From an uncultured Oxalobacteraceae bacterium (GTDB taxonomy: Bacteria; Pseudomonadota; Gammaproteobacteria; Burkholderiales; Burkholderiaceae): 64,000 nucleotides of DNA. Under the pieces are notes generated by a model, which was not told the DNA's origin, did no database searches, and worked only from the letters and a program-made list of their open reading frames with translations. The DNA lies in assembly GCA_946480015.1 (NCBI GenBank), contig CAMLIL010000008.1:30186-94185 (forward strand), written 5' to 3'. Made by a program: the position numbers and the translations under genes. The number at the start of each line of letters is the position of its first letter. Position 1 is the stretch's first letter. Of the stretch, positions 24,651-33,548 are shown piece by piece.

Positions 24651-26348
24651 ATGCCCTTTCCAAAGCTCCTGCTATTGCTCGCCCTACTCCCGCTGCCCCT
24701 GCTGGCAGCCGAGTATCAATGGTCCGCCACAGTCGACGAGGTGGTGTCCACCGAGACCGGCGACCACCCGCGCGCCTTCCTCTGGATACCACCGGCATGC
24801 CACAAGGTGCGTGCCGTCGTCATTGGCCAGCACAATATGCAGGAAGAGCCGATTCTGGAGCATCCTCTCATGCGCAAAGCCCTGGCCGGGCTGTGCTTCG
24901 GCGCGGTCTGGGTGACGCCGGCGATGGGATCGAATCATTTCCGCTTCGACCGCGGCGCCGGCGCCATGCTCGACCGCCTGATGCGCACCCTGGCCGACAA
25001 GTCGGGCTACCGCGAGCTGGCACGCGCGCCACTGGCGCCGATCGGCCATTCGGCCATGGCCTCGTTCGGCTGGGATATGGCGGCCTGGGATCCGAAACGC
25101 GTGCTGGCAGTGATTTCGACCAGTGGCATGTGGCCGTATTTCAAGGAGACCGGTAGCGGCAACAGCGCCAGTCCCGACTGGGGCGGGCGCAGCGTCGACG
25201 GCGTTCCCGGACTGGTCATCAAAGGCGAGTACGAGGTGCAAGGCAATATGCGCGACGGCTGGTACGCCGAACAGAAAGGCGACTCGCTCGAACGCCACCC
25301 GCAGACGGTCCTGACGCACGTCATCGAACCGGGCGGCGGCCACTTCGAAGTCTCCGACCGGCGCGTCGCCCTGATGGCGCTGTTTCTGCGCAAGGCCGCG
25401 CAATACCGCCTTCCCCGTGGCCGGGGCGCCATGAAGCCGATCGATCCGCGCCGCAGCGGATGGCTGTTCGACGGCTGGCAGCAGGGCACCGCGCCGGCGG
25501 CGCCGGCGGCCCCGGTGGCCGGCTACCGCGGACCGCGCGAACAGGCTTTCTGGGCCTTCGATGGCGGCATGGCCAGGGCGGTCGAAGCCTTTCAGGGCCG
25601 CTTCCGGCATCAGCGCGCGCTGCTGATCGGCTACCAGCAGCAGGATGGCTTGACGCGGCCACGGCCCGACCACGCAATGGTGCATCTGAAATTCGAACCA
25701 CAGGAGGACGGCATCACCTTCAGGCTGCGCGGCGGCTTCTGGGATCGGGTACCGGGTGACGGCAAGCCGGACGAAGGCACTGGCGGCTGGGGCAAGTTCC
25801 TCGGCCCGGGCACGCGCGCGGGCGATGAGCTGCCCCATCCGGACGCCGAACAGGCCGCGCGCATGCGCATCACCCGCATTTGCGGCCCGGTCGTGCAGAT
25901 CTCGCCCGACACCTTCTCGATCCGCTTCTACCGCATGGGCATGACCAACGCCAAGCGTTCGAACGACATGTGGTTTGCGCTGTCCTGGCCCGGCGACGGC
26001 CAGTACAAGCCCATGGTCCAGCAGGCACAACTGCAGATCCCGCTGACCAACACGCAGGGACAGGCGCAGACACTGGATTTTCCTGCCATCCCCGACCAGC
26101 ACGCGCGCCGCACGCTGGCGCCGGTCCAGCTTGCCGCGACCTCGAGCGCGGGTGTGCCGGTCTACTATTATGTGCGCGAGGGGCCGGCCGAAGTCGACGA
26201 CAACGGCCTGCTGACGTTCACCGCCATTCCGCCCAAGAGCAGGTTTCCGATCGAGGTCACGGTCGTGGCCTGGCAGTGGGGGCGCTCGATCGAACCCAGG
26301 CTGCAGACGGCGGCGCCGCTGGAGCGGCGCTTTCTGATCACGCGCTAA
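24651..26348 (+). CDS. Secreted protein with an alpha/beta-hydrolase-like N-terminal half
   Basis: The product from ATG 24651 is 565 residues with a clear signal peptide (residues 1-19, ending LLAA). The first half resembles a PHB-depolymerase/feruloyl-esterase-like alpha/beta hydrolase: VVIGQHNM is at the oxyanion position, GHSAMASFGW is a nucleophile elbow (Ser in GHSAM), and a His follows in IEPGGGHFEVSD. The second half (about 280-565) shows no domain I recognise and contains an Ala/Pro linker. It could be an esterase that removes acyl groups from the polymer cut by the divergent lyase. An ORF start eight codons upstream exists but would spoil the signal peptide. Confidence 0.6.
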   Translation: MPFPKLLLLLALLPLPLLAAEYQWSATVDEVVSTETGDHPRAFLWIPPACHKVRAVVIGQHNMQEEPILEHPLMRKALAGLCFGAVWVTPAMGSNHFRFDRGAGAMLDRLMRTLADKSGYRELARAPLAPIGHSAMASFGWDMAAWDPKRVLAVISTSGMWPYFKETGSGNSASPDWGGRSVDGVPGLVIKGEYEVQGNMRDGWYAEQKGDSLERHPQTVLTHVIEPGGGHFEVSDRRVALMALFLRKAAQYRLPRGRGAMKPIDPRRSGWLFDGWQQGTAPAAPAAPVAGYRGPREQAFWAFDGGMARAVEAFQGRFRHQRALLIGYQQQDGLTRPRPDHAMVHLKFEPQEDGITFRLRGGFWDRVPGDGKPDEGTGGWGKFLGPGTRAGDELPHPDAEQAARMRITRICGPVVQISPDTFSIRFYRMGMTNAKRSNDMWFALSWPGDGQYKPMVQQAQLQIPLTNTQGQAQTLDFPAIPDQHARRTLAPVQLAATSSAGVPVYYYVREGPAEVDDNGLLTFTAIPPKSRFPIEVTVVAWQWGRSIEPRLQTAAPLERRFLITR

Positions 26349-26349
26349 A

Positions 26350-26436
26350 GTCGTCCCCGCGAGGCGCGGGTCCATACTGCGCGAACACCTTCTCGTCGCT
26401 CAGCTCAGCATGGGTCCCGGCTTTTGCGAGAACGAC
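26350..26436. repeat. REP-like intergenic inverted repeat
   Basis: Two imperfect arms of about 30 bp face each other. The left arm begins GTCGTCCCCGCGAGG (26350), and the right arm reads as GTCGTTCTCGCAAAAG on the opposite strand, ending at 26436. They flank a core of about 25 bp. This type of CGTCCCCGC...GCGGG element is common between genes in betaproteobacteria. Being just after the stop at 26348, it may also end transcription. Confidence 0.55.
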
Positions 26437-26452
26437 TGGAACCTTGCTTGAG

Positions 26453-27574
26453 CTAGTCTGCAAGCGTTCTGATCCACCGCGCGAATGCCTCGTTCTCGAA
26501 CTCGTAAGTGTCGCGCGGAGATTTGACCACAACATCCGATAGCTTTGCCATCGCACGTTGCACGTGAGTTACTTGAAGCGTATCGACACCAATCTCCTTG
26601 CGCAATTTTGCAAGCACAGCCGCGCTGAACGGTTTCAAAGAAGGATCCTGCGCCAACATGCGCACGAGCGCCTTTTGGGTGGCGTCAAGCGCCGCCCACG
26701 CGCCCTCGTGGTTCTCGGTGCGCGCCAGGCGATCGGCCACGGCTTGCATCGCCTCGTCGAGCTTTAGCGATGGATCGAGCACCATATTGACCACCCCGAC
26801 AAGAAACGGCTCGGGCTGCTGGCCAAACGCGACGAATGCTTTCCATGCCAGTGCGACCGGCAGAGTTCGCTGGGTCGATTCTTCGAAACGCTGCGCAATA
26901 TATTCAACGAAATCCCGGTCTAGCTTGGGGAAGTCCGCTATGGCCGAGCCCGTTGAATACAAGGGCGCGTTCGAATTGGAAAACACATGGGCCAGATGCG
27001 TACGCGACGAGCCCGTAAATACGACGCGCAGGCGAGCCTGGTTCTTGACCATCGCGGTGCGTAAGGCCGTTGCCACCGCCTCATGTTCACGCGTTCTGGC
27101 CAATTCCTGCGCCTCGTCGACGAGCAGCAACAGCGGCGCCTTCTTGCACAACGAGGTAATCAGCACGTCAATTTGAAGAGCGATGTCCGTCTGCGCCTTC
27201 GCGCCCCGCTCGGAGAGCTCGATTTCGCCCTCGATCGTTGAACCTGGCAATTCGGCTTTCGCCTTGATCTTCTTAATCGGCGCATTGAGCTTGGCTACGA
27301 GAGAATCGAACGCGCCTTTGGGCTCCGATGCCTGTTCAAGCCCGCGTACGATGGCCGCACCCGGCCACATGCGCGTTTGCCAGAGATCGGCGTAGGCGAC
27401 GGTGTAACCGGCTTGCTGAGCGGCAGGGCTAAGATCCTTCAGAAGAAATGAGGTCTTCCCCGCCCGGCGCGGCGCGAAAATCGTCGTTGAGGTGACCATG
27501 CCAGCATCGAGCGTGTCGAGGTAGACCCTGGCGAGTGCTGGTCTGTGATAATGCCAGATCTCGGTGAGCTTCAT
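26453..27574 (-). CDS. Solitary P-loop AAA ATPase
   Basis: This 373-residue protein has Walker A FAPRRAGKTSFL (about residues 33-44), Walker B LLLLVDEAQE near residue 150, and a sensor-like FTGSSRT near 187. A C-terminal winged-helix-like region (about 290-370) follows. The layout matches the archaeal-type/STAND-like ATPases often found in defence or mobile elements. Base composition is less GC-rich than the flanks, and the upstream region is AT-rich with a TATAAT box, which suggests acquisition. No partner gene with an effector domain is next to it; the neighbour at 27704 is divergent and membrane-bound. The function is unknown. Confidence 0.7.
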   Translation of the reverse strand: MKLTEIWHYHRPALARVYLDTLDAGMVTSTTIFAPRRAGKTSFLLKDLSPAAQQAGYTVAYADLWQTRMWPGAAIVRGLEQASEPKGAFDSLVAKLNAPIKKIKAKAELPGSTIEGEIELSERGAKAQTDIALQIDVLITSLCKKAPLLLLVDEAQELARTREHEAVATALRTAMVKNQARLRVVFTGSSRTHLAHVFSNSNAPLYSTGSAIADFPKLDRDFVEYIAQRFEESTQRTLPVALAWKAFVAFGQQPEPFLVGVVNMVLDPSLKLDEAMQAVADRLARTENHEGAWAALDATQKALVRMLAQDPSLKPFSAAVLAKLRKEIGVDTLQVTHVQRAMAKLSDVVVKSPRDTYEFENEAFARWIRTLAD

Positions 27575-27601
27575 GGCGTTATATGAAATTATCTCTGGTT
27601 T

Positions 27602-27613
27602 GTATAATTATAC
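27602..27613. promoter_or_regulatory. Palindromic AT-rich promoter/operator of the AAA ATPase gene
   Basis: GTATAATTATAC is a perfect 12-bp palindrome that contains TATAAT on both strands. It sits about 30 bp before the ATPase start at 27574 and about 90 bp before the divergent gene. It can serve as a -10 box in either direction and might also be an operator. Confidence 0.45.
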
Positions 27614-27703
27614 CGAGACCTGATAATTTCGACCCGCGGCGCCCTGCACCGAACTGTAATCGTTTGCATCGCCGATTGCAGCGCCCATGCCGGAGATGAC
27701 ACA

Positions 27704-28243
27704 ATGGCGGCCATGCCGCCCATTTCCCCACTCCTCATCCGCCTTGCTTGCTTCTTCGCACTGGGTTTCCTTATCTATGTTGGGCTCAGCCGATACTTCG
27801 TCGACGCGCTTCCGGTCGCCCTGCTGTTTTGGGGTGCTGCCGGCGCCAAGCACTTTGCTTCAGCTATCGTGGACATCATCCCGGCCATCGACCGCGCGGC
27901 GCGCCGTGCCGCATTCGAAAAATGGGGTGGGCGCTATTACACGTTCGACGGCTGTCAGATCCGCCTGTGCCTGGTCGAAGGCACGGCCTGGATTGTGGAG
28001 AACGATGTCCGGAAGATCATCTCACCGGCTGTCAGCGCGCGCGAAAAGCGCCTGCTGGGCGCGGACCACGCGCCCCTCCCCGGCTCGTCCCTGAATGCAT
28101 ATAGCGAGCACGGTTTATTGCGCCTGTTGAAAGTACGGCTGACGCGGCGGGGAGGAGAAACAGAAATGAAGAAATTCACTGTATGGCTGCAAAACGAAGC
28201 GATACCGAACGTCAAGCGTTTTCCCGCGTCGTCGTTCACGTGA
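27704..28243 (+). CDS. Small inner-membrane protein of unknown function
   Basis: 179 residues. Two hydrophobic segments near the N-terminus (about 9-27 and 33-50) anchor it, and a basic cytoplasmic domain follows. An ATG three codons in (27713) is an alternative start. I recognise no family. It is divergent from the AAA ATPase and convergent with the MscS gene, whose stop lies 12 bp away. A link with the ATPase is possible but unsupported. Confidence 0.5.
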   Translation: MAAMPPISPLLIRLACFFALGFLIYVGLSRYFVDALPVALLFWGAAGAKHFASAIVDIIPAIDRAARRAAFEKWGGRYYTFDGCQIRLCLVEGTAWIVENDVRKIISPAVSAREKRLLGADHAPLPGSSLNAYSEHGLLRLLKVRLTRRGGETEMKKFTVWLQNEAIPNVKRFPASSFT

Positions 28244-28255
28244 CGACAAATCCGA

Positions 28256-29371
28256 TTACATCCTGCGGAATCGTTCAGGCTTGAAGCGCGATGGTGGCTC
28301 CTGTCCGGAATCGTCCCGCACCGCTTCCCCCTCCCCTGCATGGACCACATGCAAAGTTTGCGTCGGGAATGCAAACTCGATGCCGCGTTCCCTGAACGTG
28401 CGGTAAATGTCCAGAAAGATGGCCTGCCGCACGTCCATGTGCACGGCGTAATCGGCGCTGTTGACGATGTAGACGACTTCAAAATCGAGGGACGAGGGAC
28501 CGAAGCCCGAGAAATGCGCACGGTCGAAACGCACCTGTTTCTGCGCGCCGACAATCGACGCCAGCAATTGCGGGACGGCGCTGACCTGCTCTTCCGCTGT
28601 TCCGTAGGTGATGCCCAGCTGGAATGCCACACGCCGGCTTTCCATCCGCTTCAGGTTATGAATCCGGCTCTTGAGCAAGTCCGTGTTCGAGAAAATGATT
28701 TCCTCGCCATCGAGACTGCGCACCCTGGTGGTTTTCAAACCGACGTATTCAACCGTCCCGGCAACGCTGTCGACGGTGATGAAGTCGCCGATGACAAAGG
28801 GCTTGTCGAGAACGATCGACAGCGACGCGAACAGGTCGCCCAGGATATTCTGGACCGCCAGCGCGACCGCGATGCCGCCGATACCGAGACTGGCCACCAG
28901 GGTCGTGATATTGACGCCCAAATTGTCCAGCATCATCAGCAGGACGACCACCCACACGGCCACCCGCGCGATGAAGCCCAGTGCGGCGGTCGAGGTCGAG
29001 CGGCCAGGATCGGCCCGCGCGCTGCTGCGGTATTGCAACAGCCATGCGCGCACGGCGCGGTCGCCCCAGATGGCCGCCTGCACCAGCGCGGCACAGATCA
29101 CGGTGCGGTTGATGAACAGTTCGGCGCGCCCGCTGAGCGTCAGGAAGGTCGACCCCGCGTAGATGCCAATGATGAGCATGACAAACACCCGTGTTGCCGA
29201 CAGCGTATCGACCAGGATATCGTCGAGGCCTGTGCTGGTGCGTGCTGCGACGGCGCGCAAACGGCGCACCAGCACCGATTGCATGAAACAGAGAACCAGC
29301 GTGAGCGAAACGGCCACGCTGCCCGCGGAAATCCACTGCATCGTGGTGTTGCCTAGAAAAATAAAATTCAT
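28256..29371 (-). CDS. MscS-family mechanosensitive channel
   Basis: I chose ATG 29371 (371 residues) because AGGA precedes it at proper spacing; ATG 29386 is also open. Several N-terminal membrane helices lead to the MscS pore helix and beta domain. The typical core is LGIGGIAVALAVQNILGDLF, then SIVLDKPFVIGDFI and a GTVEYVGLKTTRVRSLDGE segment with the conserved loop. The family opens under membrane tension to release solutes. The C-terminal tail is charged. The DUF1622 gene ends 26 bp upstream on the same strand, and the two look like one operon for membrane-stress response. Confidence 0.9.
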   Translation of the reverse strand: MNFIFLGNTTMQWISAGSVAVSLTLVLCFMQSVLVRRLRAVAARTSTGLDDILVDTLSATRVFVMLIIGIYAGSTFLTLSGRAELFINRTVICAALVQAAIWGDRAVRAWLLQYRSSARADPGRSTSTAALGFIARVAVWVVVLLMMLDNLGVNITTLVASLGIGGIAVALAVQNILGDLFASLSIVLDKPFVIGDFITVDSVAGTVEYVGLKTTRVRSLDGEEIIFSNTDLLKSRIHNLKRMESRRVAFQLGITYGTAEEQVSAVPQLLASIVGAQKQVRFDRAHFSGFGPSSLDFEVVYIVNSADYAVHMDVRQAIFLDIYRTFRERGIEFAFPTQTLHVVHAGEGEAVRDDSGQEPPSRFKPERFRRM

Positions 29372-29397
29372 AAACATTCCTGTCATTAAAGGGGCCG

Positions 29398-29778
29398 CTA
29401 GGACCGGACAGCGGGATGCTCCCGCAGGGCGGGCTCGGCACTAGCCTGCTCGTCTTTCAGTTCTTTGCTCAGGAAGAAATTCAGGGCCGTTCGGATCACC
29501 GCGATGGCGGCCAGCTTGCCGATCCGGTCCCAGGTCGGCGCGACCGAGGTGGACAGGATGTCGGCGGCAAGCTGCAGCTCGAGGGCCAGGGTCAGGTAGC
29601 GCGCGAAGGCGAGCCGGATGGGGATGAACGAGCTGGCCTGGCGCGCCACCAGGTGCCGCACCAGCCCGGCAATGACGACCGTCACCCCGGCGCCAATCGT
29701 GAGCGCGCCGAGCGTCTCGACCACCAGGCGGAGCCACTCGACGCCCGCGCGCACCAGTTGTTCGATTTCAATAAACAC
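29398..29778 (-). CDS. DUF1622 membrane protein
   Basis: I start this at the GTG at 29778, preceded by GGGAGA, giving 126 residues, the usual DUF1622 length; the open frame continues upstream but is not needed. There are three hydrophobic helices with the family pattern RLAFARYLTLALELQLAADIL and a C-terminal helix AVIRTALNFFLSKEL. Its function is unknown in all organisms I know of. It is followed 26 bp later by the MscS channel on the same strand, so the two are probably co-transcribed. Confidence 0.75.
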   Translation of the reverse strand: MFIEIEQLVRAGVEWLRLVVETLGALTIGAGVTVVIAGLVRHLVARQASSFIPIRLAFARYLTLALELQLAADILSTSVAPTWDRIGKLAAIAVIRTALNFFLSKELKDEQASAEPALREHPAVRS

Positions 29779-29911
29779 GGCGTCTCCCGTCTGCCTGAAG
29801 CGCATACTGTACGGGATATGCCGGGGTCGGCGCTGCACGGTAGGCACGCGCCCGGACTTATTCGAGGGCATAAAGCGTCCGCTCAGCAGGAGCGGTGACA
29901 TAGCCATGGAG

Positions 29912-30835
29912 CTAGCCAGTGATCGCCCGCAGTTCGGCCTCGATCTGATGGCAGCTCGCCCTGAGCACGTCGACGAAACTGGCCACCACCGAAGCCTCCG
30001 GCCGAAATTGCGGGCGCACAAGATTAACGGAATACGGTATCGAATGGCTGAAGCGGCGGATGGTCAGGCCGAGCCCGGCGTACGACAGCGCGCTCAGCGG
30101 ATTGACGATGGCGATCCCCACGCCCAGACTGACCATCTCGCACACCGCACCGGCGCTGACCGTTTCCACCACCATGCGGCGCGCGATGCCCAGTTCATTG
30201 AACAGACTGTCGACCTCCTGGCGGTAGGGATCCCCGGCCGCCAGATACACAAAGTTCTGCCCCTCGAAATCCTGCGGCGTCAATACCTTGTCTTCACGCT
30301 GGCACAGTTCGTGGCCGGCCGGCAGGACGCAGACCACATCCAGCGTGAGCAGGGTCTCGATGACGGTACCGCGCGGCGCCGCCTGCTCCTCGGTCAGTCC
30401 CAGATGGAAGCGCTGGGACGCGAGCGACTCCTGCAATAGCGAGCTTTCTTGCGGCGTGATCTTGAGGCTGACGCCGGGGAAACGCTGACGGAATTGCTGA
30501 CAGGCGCGCGGCAACAGCGCGTGCGAGAAAGCAGGCAGGCAGGCCACCGACACCTGTCCCTGGCTGAAATGGCGGATCGCATCGGCCGCCCGGGCGATCG
30601 TGTCGAGGCCGACATAGGCGCGCTGCACTTCATCGAACAGCATCACCGCCTGCTCGGTGGGCGCCAGCTTGCCGTTGACGCGTTTGAACAGACACAGCTG
30701 GGTTACCTGCTCAAACCGGCTCAGTTCGCGACTGATGGTCGGCTGCGACGTGTGCAGCAATTGCGCCGCCGCCGTGGCACTCCCGGTCGTCATCACGGCC
30801 CAAAACACTTCTACATGCCGAAAGCTGAATTTCAT
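29912..30835 (-). CDS. lysR: LysR-family regulator closely resembling E. coli LysR
   Basis: 307 residues from ATG 30835. The HTH (about 18-37) contains QLLHTSQPTISRELSRFE. Unlike generic LysR-type proteins, it follows E. coli LysR itself along its length: VACLPAFSHALLP, ITPQESSLLQESLASQR, VVCVLPAGHEL, VETVSAGAVCEMVSLGVG and VNPLSALSYA all have direct counterparts. LysR activates lysA in response to diaminopimelate. No lysA is adjacent. Instead the gene is divergent from the hydrazine-type biosynthetic operon starting at 30972, whose expected precursor is lysine. I infer that it controls that operon through a lysine-pathway signal; the identity to LysR is from memory, not alignment. Confidence 0.8.
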   Translation of the reverse strand: MKFSFRHVEVFWAVMTTGSATAAAQLLHTSQPTISRELSRFEQVTQLCLFKRVNGKLAPTEQAVMLFDEVQRAYVGLDTIARAADAIRHFSQGQVSVACLPAFSHALLPRACQQFRQRFPGVSLKITPQESSLLQESLASQRFHLGLTEEQAAPRGTVIETLLTLDVVCVLPAGHELCQREDKVLTPQDFEGQNFVYLAAGDPYRQEVDSLFNELGIARRMVVETVSAGAVCEMVSLGVGIAIVNPLSALSYAGLGLTIRRFSHSIPYSVNLVRPQFRPEASVVASFVDVLRASCHQIEAELRAITG

Positions 30836-30900
30836 CGTCACCCTTACCAAGCCAGGACCGCATCATATCAGAAATGAATGACCTACCGAAATATTGATAT

Positions 30901-30929
30901 TTTTGAAAATATAAAATTTTAACTATAAT
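30901..30929 (+). promoter_or_regulatory. AT-rich promoter of the biosynthetic operon
   Basis: TATAAT at 30924-30929 has a weak -35 (TTTTGA at 30901) 17 bp upstream. The region 30870-30935 is strikingly AT-rich and holds the imperfect dyad ATATTTTTGAAAATAT, which fits a LysR-type T-N11-A site. It lies between the divergent starts at 30835 and 30972. A weak -35 is expected at an activator-dependent promoter. Confidence 0.55.
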
Positions 30930-30971
30930 TTCCCTCAATCAATACCTAACGGACCAGGACAGGGAAATCCA

Positions 30972-32240
30972 ATGAAACAAGCTTACGTAGTGTTTGAGCC
31001 CATCAATCATGTGATGACGGTCATTGAAGCGGCCAAGCGCCGCGGCATGCACGTGGTCGTCATCCGCACGCTGCCCCTGACCCTGGCCGCGCCGTATGCG
31101 AGTGCCACATCGGCCATCGACACCGATATCGTCATCGAGAACTGGGCCGATCACGCCGCCATCGTGCAGCTGGCGAGCGAGGCCTGCGCCGGTTTCGCCG
31201 TGGCGGGCAGTTACGCCGCCGCCGAAATTACCCTGATGCCGGAAGCGCTGTTCCGCCAGCGCCATGGCCTGGCCGGACTGTCCCCCGAACAGGTTGCCAT
31301 GCTCCTCAACAAGGAGCAGGTACGCGGCCGCCTTGCGGCGTCCGGCTTGACCGCGCTGGCCACCATCAGCCAGGAAGAGGCCTTGGCGATGACGGAGTGG
31401 CCGGCAGGGAAAACCTATTATTTCAAACCCGTCAATGGCGCCGGCAGCGCCCTGGTCAGCAAGCTCACCAGCCTCGATCAATTGCACGCCGCGATTGCCA
31501 ACTGGAGCAAGAAGCCGGAAGTGAGCCTGGACCTGCTGCGCCACTACATCGAACAGAACAACCGCTTTTATCTGGAACAGGCGGCCGAAGGCGAACTGAT
31601 GTCGGTCGAAGGCTTCGCCGTCGATGGCCACTATTACGAATTGGGCTTGAGTTCGCGCACCGTGCTCGAGCGTGACGAAGCCATCGAAATGGGCCTGTCG
31701 TTTCCGTACCAGCATCCACAACACGCGGCCATCGTTGCCAAGGTGCGCCAGATTCACCTGGCGCTGGGCGTGCACAATGGACCGACCCATACAGAAGTGA
31801 TCTATACATACGATGGCGAGGTCGAGCTGGTGGAACTCAATATCCGCTTCGTGGGCGCGGACGTGATACTTGCCATTAACGCCGCCATGGGCGTGCGCAT
31901 CGAAGATGAACTGCTGCGGGTGACGCTGGGCCAAGCCCCCCGGCTCGCGCATGCTGCCAGCGGCGTGTCGGTATTGCAGCAGGTAATGCCGCCCCCGGGA
32001 CTGGACACGTTTCACAGCATCGAGTTTCCGCCCGAGCACGTCGTCTTCAGCAAGATCACCGCACGGCCAGGCGTCCAGCTGGCATCGACCAGTTTTCAGA
32101 TGGACCAGATCGCCTCCTTCATCGTGCGCGGCGACGACTACGCGCAAGCCATGCAGCGCGCCAGGTATGTGCGCGAAAACACCCTGGTCAACGGCGAGCT
32201 GCTGGCCAATAACGTCAATAACGTCGTGGTGCTGCGCTAA
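30972..32240 (+). CDS. ATP-grasp carboxylate-amine ligase 1
   Basis: 422 residues, first gene of the operon, with AGGGA upstream of ATG 30972. An N-terminal Rossmann-like pre-ATP-grasp domain (about 1-110) is followed by an ATP-grasp fold. The nucleotide-binding lysine region is TYYFKPVNGAGS (about 150-161), and the metal-binding strand VELVELNIRF (about 285-294) supplies Glu and Asn. Such enzymes activate a carboxylate as acyl phosphate and join it to an amine, as in L-amino-acid ligases and several natural-product pathways. It differs clearly from the second ATP-grasp protein, so the two probably make different bonds. The substrate is unknown. Confidence 0.85.
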   Translation: MKQAYVVFEPINHVMTVIEAAKRRGMHVVVIRTLPLTLAAPYASATSAIDTDIVIENWADHAAIVQLASEACAGFAVAGSYAAAEITLMPEALFRQRHGLAGLSPEQVAMLLNKEQVRGRLAASGLTALATISQEEALAMTEWPAGKTYYFKPVNGAGSALVSKLTSLDQLHAAIANWSKKPEVSLDLLRHYIEQNNRFYLEQAAEGELMSVEGFAVDGHYYELGLSSRTVLERDEAIEMGLSFPYQHPQHAAIVAKVRQIHLALGVHNGPTHTEVIYTYDGEVELVELNIRFVGADVILAINAAMGVRIEDELLRVTLGQAPRLAHAASGVSVLQQVMPPPGLDTFHSIEFPPEHVVFSKITARPGVQLASTSFQMDQIASFIVRGDDYAQAMQRARYVRENTLVNGELLANNVNNVVVLR

Positions 32241-32271
32241 AGCGCCCCACCCTCATCCTCCAATTTGCGCC

Positions 32272-33534
32272 ATGAACCAGACTACCAACTACGCCATCAT
32301 CGTCGATCCGCTGGCCGGCGGCCGTTTCCTGCCCGATGAATTCGCCGAACGCGGGATTGCCTGCATCGCCGTGCTCAGCGGCCCGGTCCCGGCCGACTTT
32401 GCCGCGTCCTTCCACGCCGAAAAATTCGCCGCGGTGTTCGCTTTCGATGGCGATGCCGACGCGCTCGCCGCGCGCCTGGCCGCGTTCAAACCCATGTGCG
32501 TCATGCTTGGCCTGGAAACCGGTGTCGAACTGATGGACCGGCTGGCGCACCGCCTTGGCCTGCCCGGCAATGACCCGCTCACCAGCGCCCAGCGCTGCGA
32601 CAAGTTCACCATGCAGGAAACGCTGCACGCCAAGGGCTTGCGCGCCATTCCCCAGGCCCGCGTCAACGATCTCGGCGCCGCGCGCACCTGGCTGCTGGCG
32701 CGCCAAAGCTGGCCGGTGATCGTCAAGCCGACCAATTCGGCCGGTTCCGACGGCGTGACCCTGTGCCACAGCATGGAGCAGGCCCTGGACGCCGTGGCCG
32801 CGCTGCTGGGCGCAGTCAATCTGCTGGGACAGGTCAACGAGTTCGTTCTGTTGCAACACTATCTAGCGGGCCGCGAGTGGGTGGTCGACACGGTCTCGTG
32901 CAACGGCCGCCACGTGGTCACCAACGTCACGCGCTACCTGAAGCAGGTCACCGATTGCGGCAAAGTGATCTATCGCCACTGCGAGTACCTGTCGCCGGCC
33001 GACGAGGAGCACCGCGAACTGATCGCCTACGCGCTCGGCGTCAACGATGCCCTGGGTATCCGGTTCGGCTCGGCCCACCACGAAATCATCCTCACGGCGC
33101 ACGGCCCCACGCTGGTGGAAGTGAACCCGCGCATGCATGGCGCCGACGCCGCGCGCGCCTTGCGCTGGTGCTTTCCGGTCACGCAGATCGATCTGTCGGT
33201 CGACGCCTATATCGATACCGGCTCGTTCGCAGCCAAGGCCGAGCGGGAATTCAAGTTCGGCAATTTCATGATTGCCCACTACCTCATTTCCAGCCAGCCG
33301 GGCACGGTCAGCGCGGTGGCCGCCAGCGCGGCGCTGCAGGGGATCGCGTCCTTCAAGCTGGGCCATTTGCCGGCGCTCGGCAAGCACGTCAACAAGACCA
33401 TTTCGCTGACCACCTCGCCAGGCTACATCTGGCTGGTCAACGCCGACCAGGCGGCGCTGTGGCGCGACCAGCAGCAGCTCATCGCGATGGAAGACCGCGG
33501 CGAACTGTACGCCCTGTCGCCGCAGGCTCACTAA
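32272..33534 (+). CDS. ATP-grasp carboxylate-amine ligase 2
   Basis: 420 residues from ATG 32272, 31 bp after ligase 1. It has the BacD/carbamoyl-phosphate-synthase-like arrangement: pre-ATP-grasp domain, then the lysine strand WPVIVKPTNSAGSDGV (about 142-157) with a Gly/Ser loop. The metal-binding strand is TLVEVNPRMHG (about 281-291), with Glu, Asn and Arg. A C-terminal lid resembling other dipeptide-forming ligases follows. It would form a peptide or amide bond with ATP. Having two such ligases and no NRPS suggests a small dipeptide-like product. The HlyD gene begins 14 bp downstream. Confidence 0.85.
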   Translation: MNQTTNYAIIVDPLAGGRFLPDEFAERGIACIAVLSGPVPADFAASFHAEKFAAVFAFDGDADALAARLAAFKPMCVMLGLETGVELMDRLAHRLGLPGNDPLTSAQRCDKFTMQETLHAKGLRAIPQARVNDLGAARTWLLARQSWPVIVKPTNSAGSDGVTLCHSMEQALDAVAALLGAVNLLGQVNEFVLLQHYLAGREWVVDTVSCNGRHVVTNVTRYLKQVTDCGKVIYRHCEYLSPADEEHRELIAYALGVNDALGIRFGSAHHEIILTAHGPTLVEVNPRMHGADAARALRWCFPVTQIDLSVDAYIDTGSFAAKAEREFKFGNFMIAHYLISSQPGTVSAVAASAALQGIASFKLGHLPALGKHVNKTISLTTSPGYIWLVNADQAALWRDQQQLIAMEDRGELYALSPQAH

Positions 33535-33548
33535 ATCCGCGCCACGCC

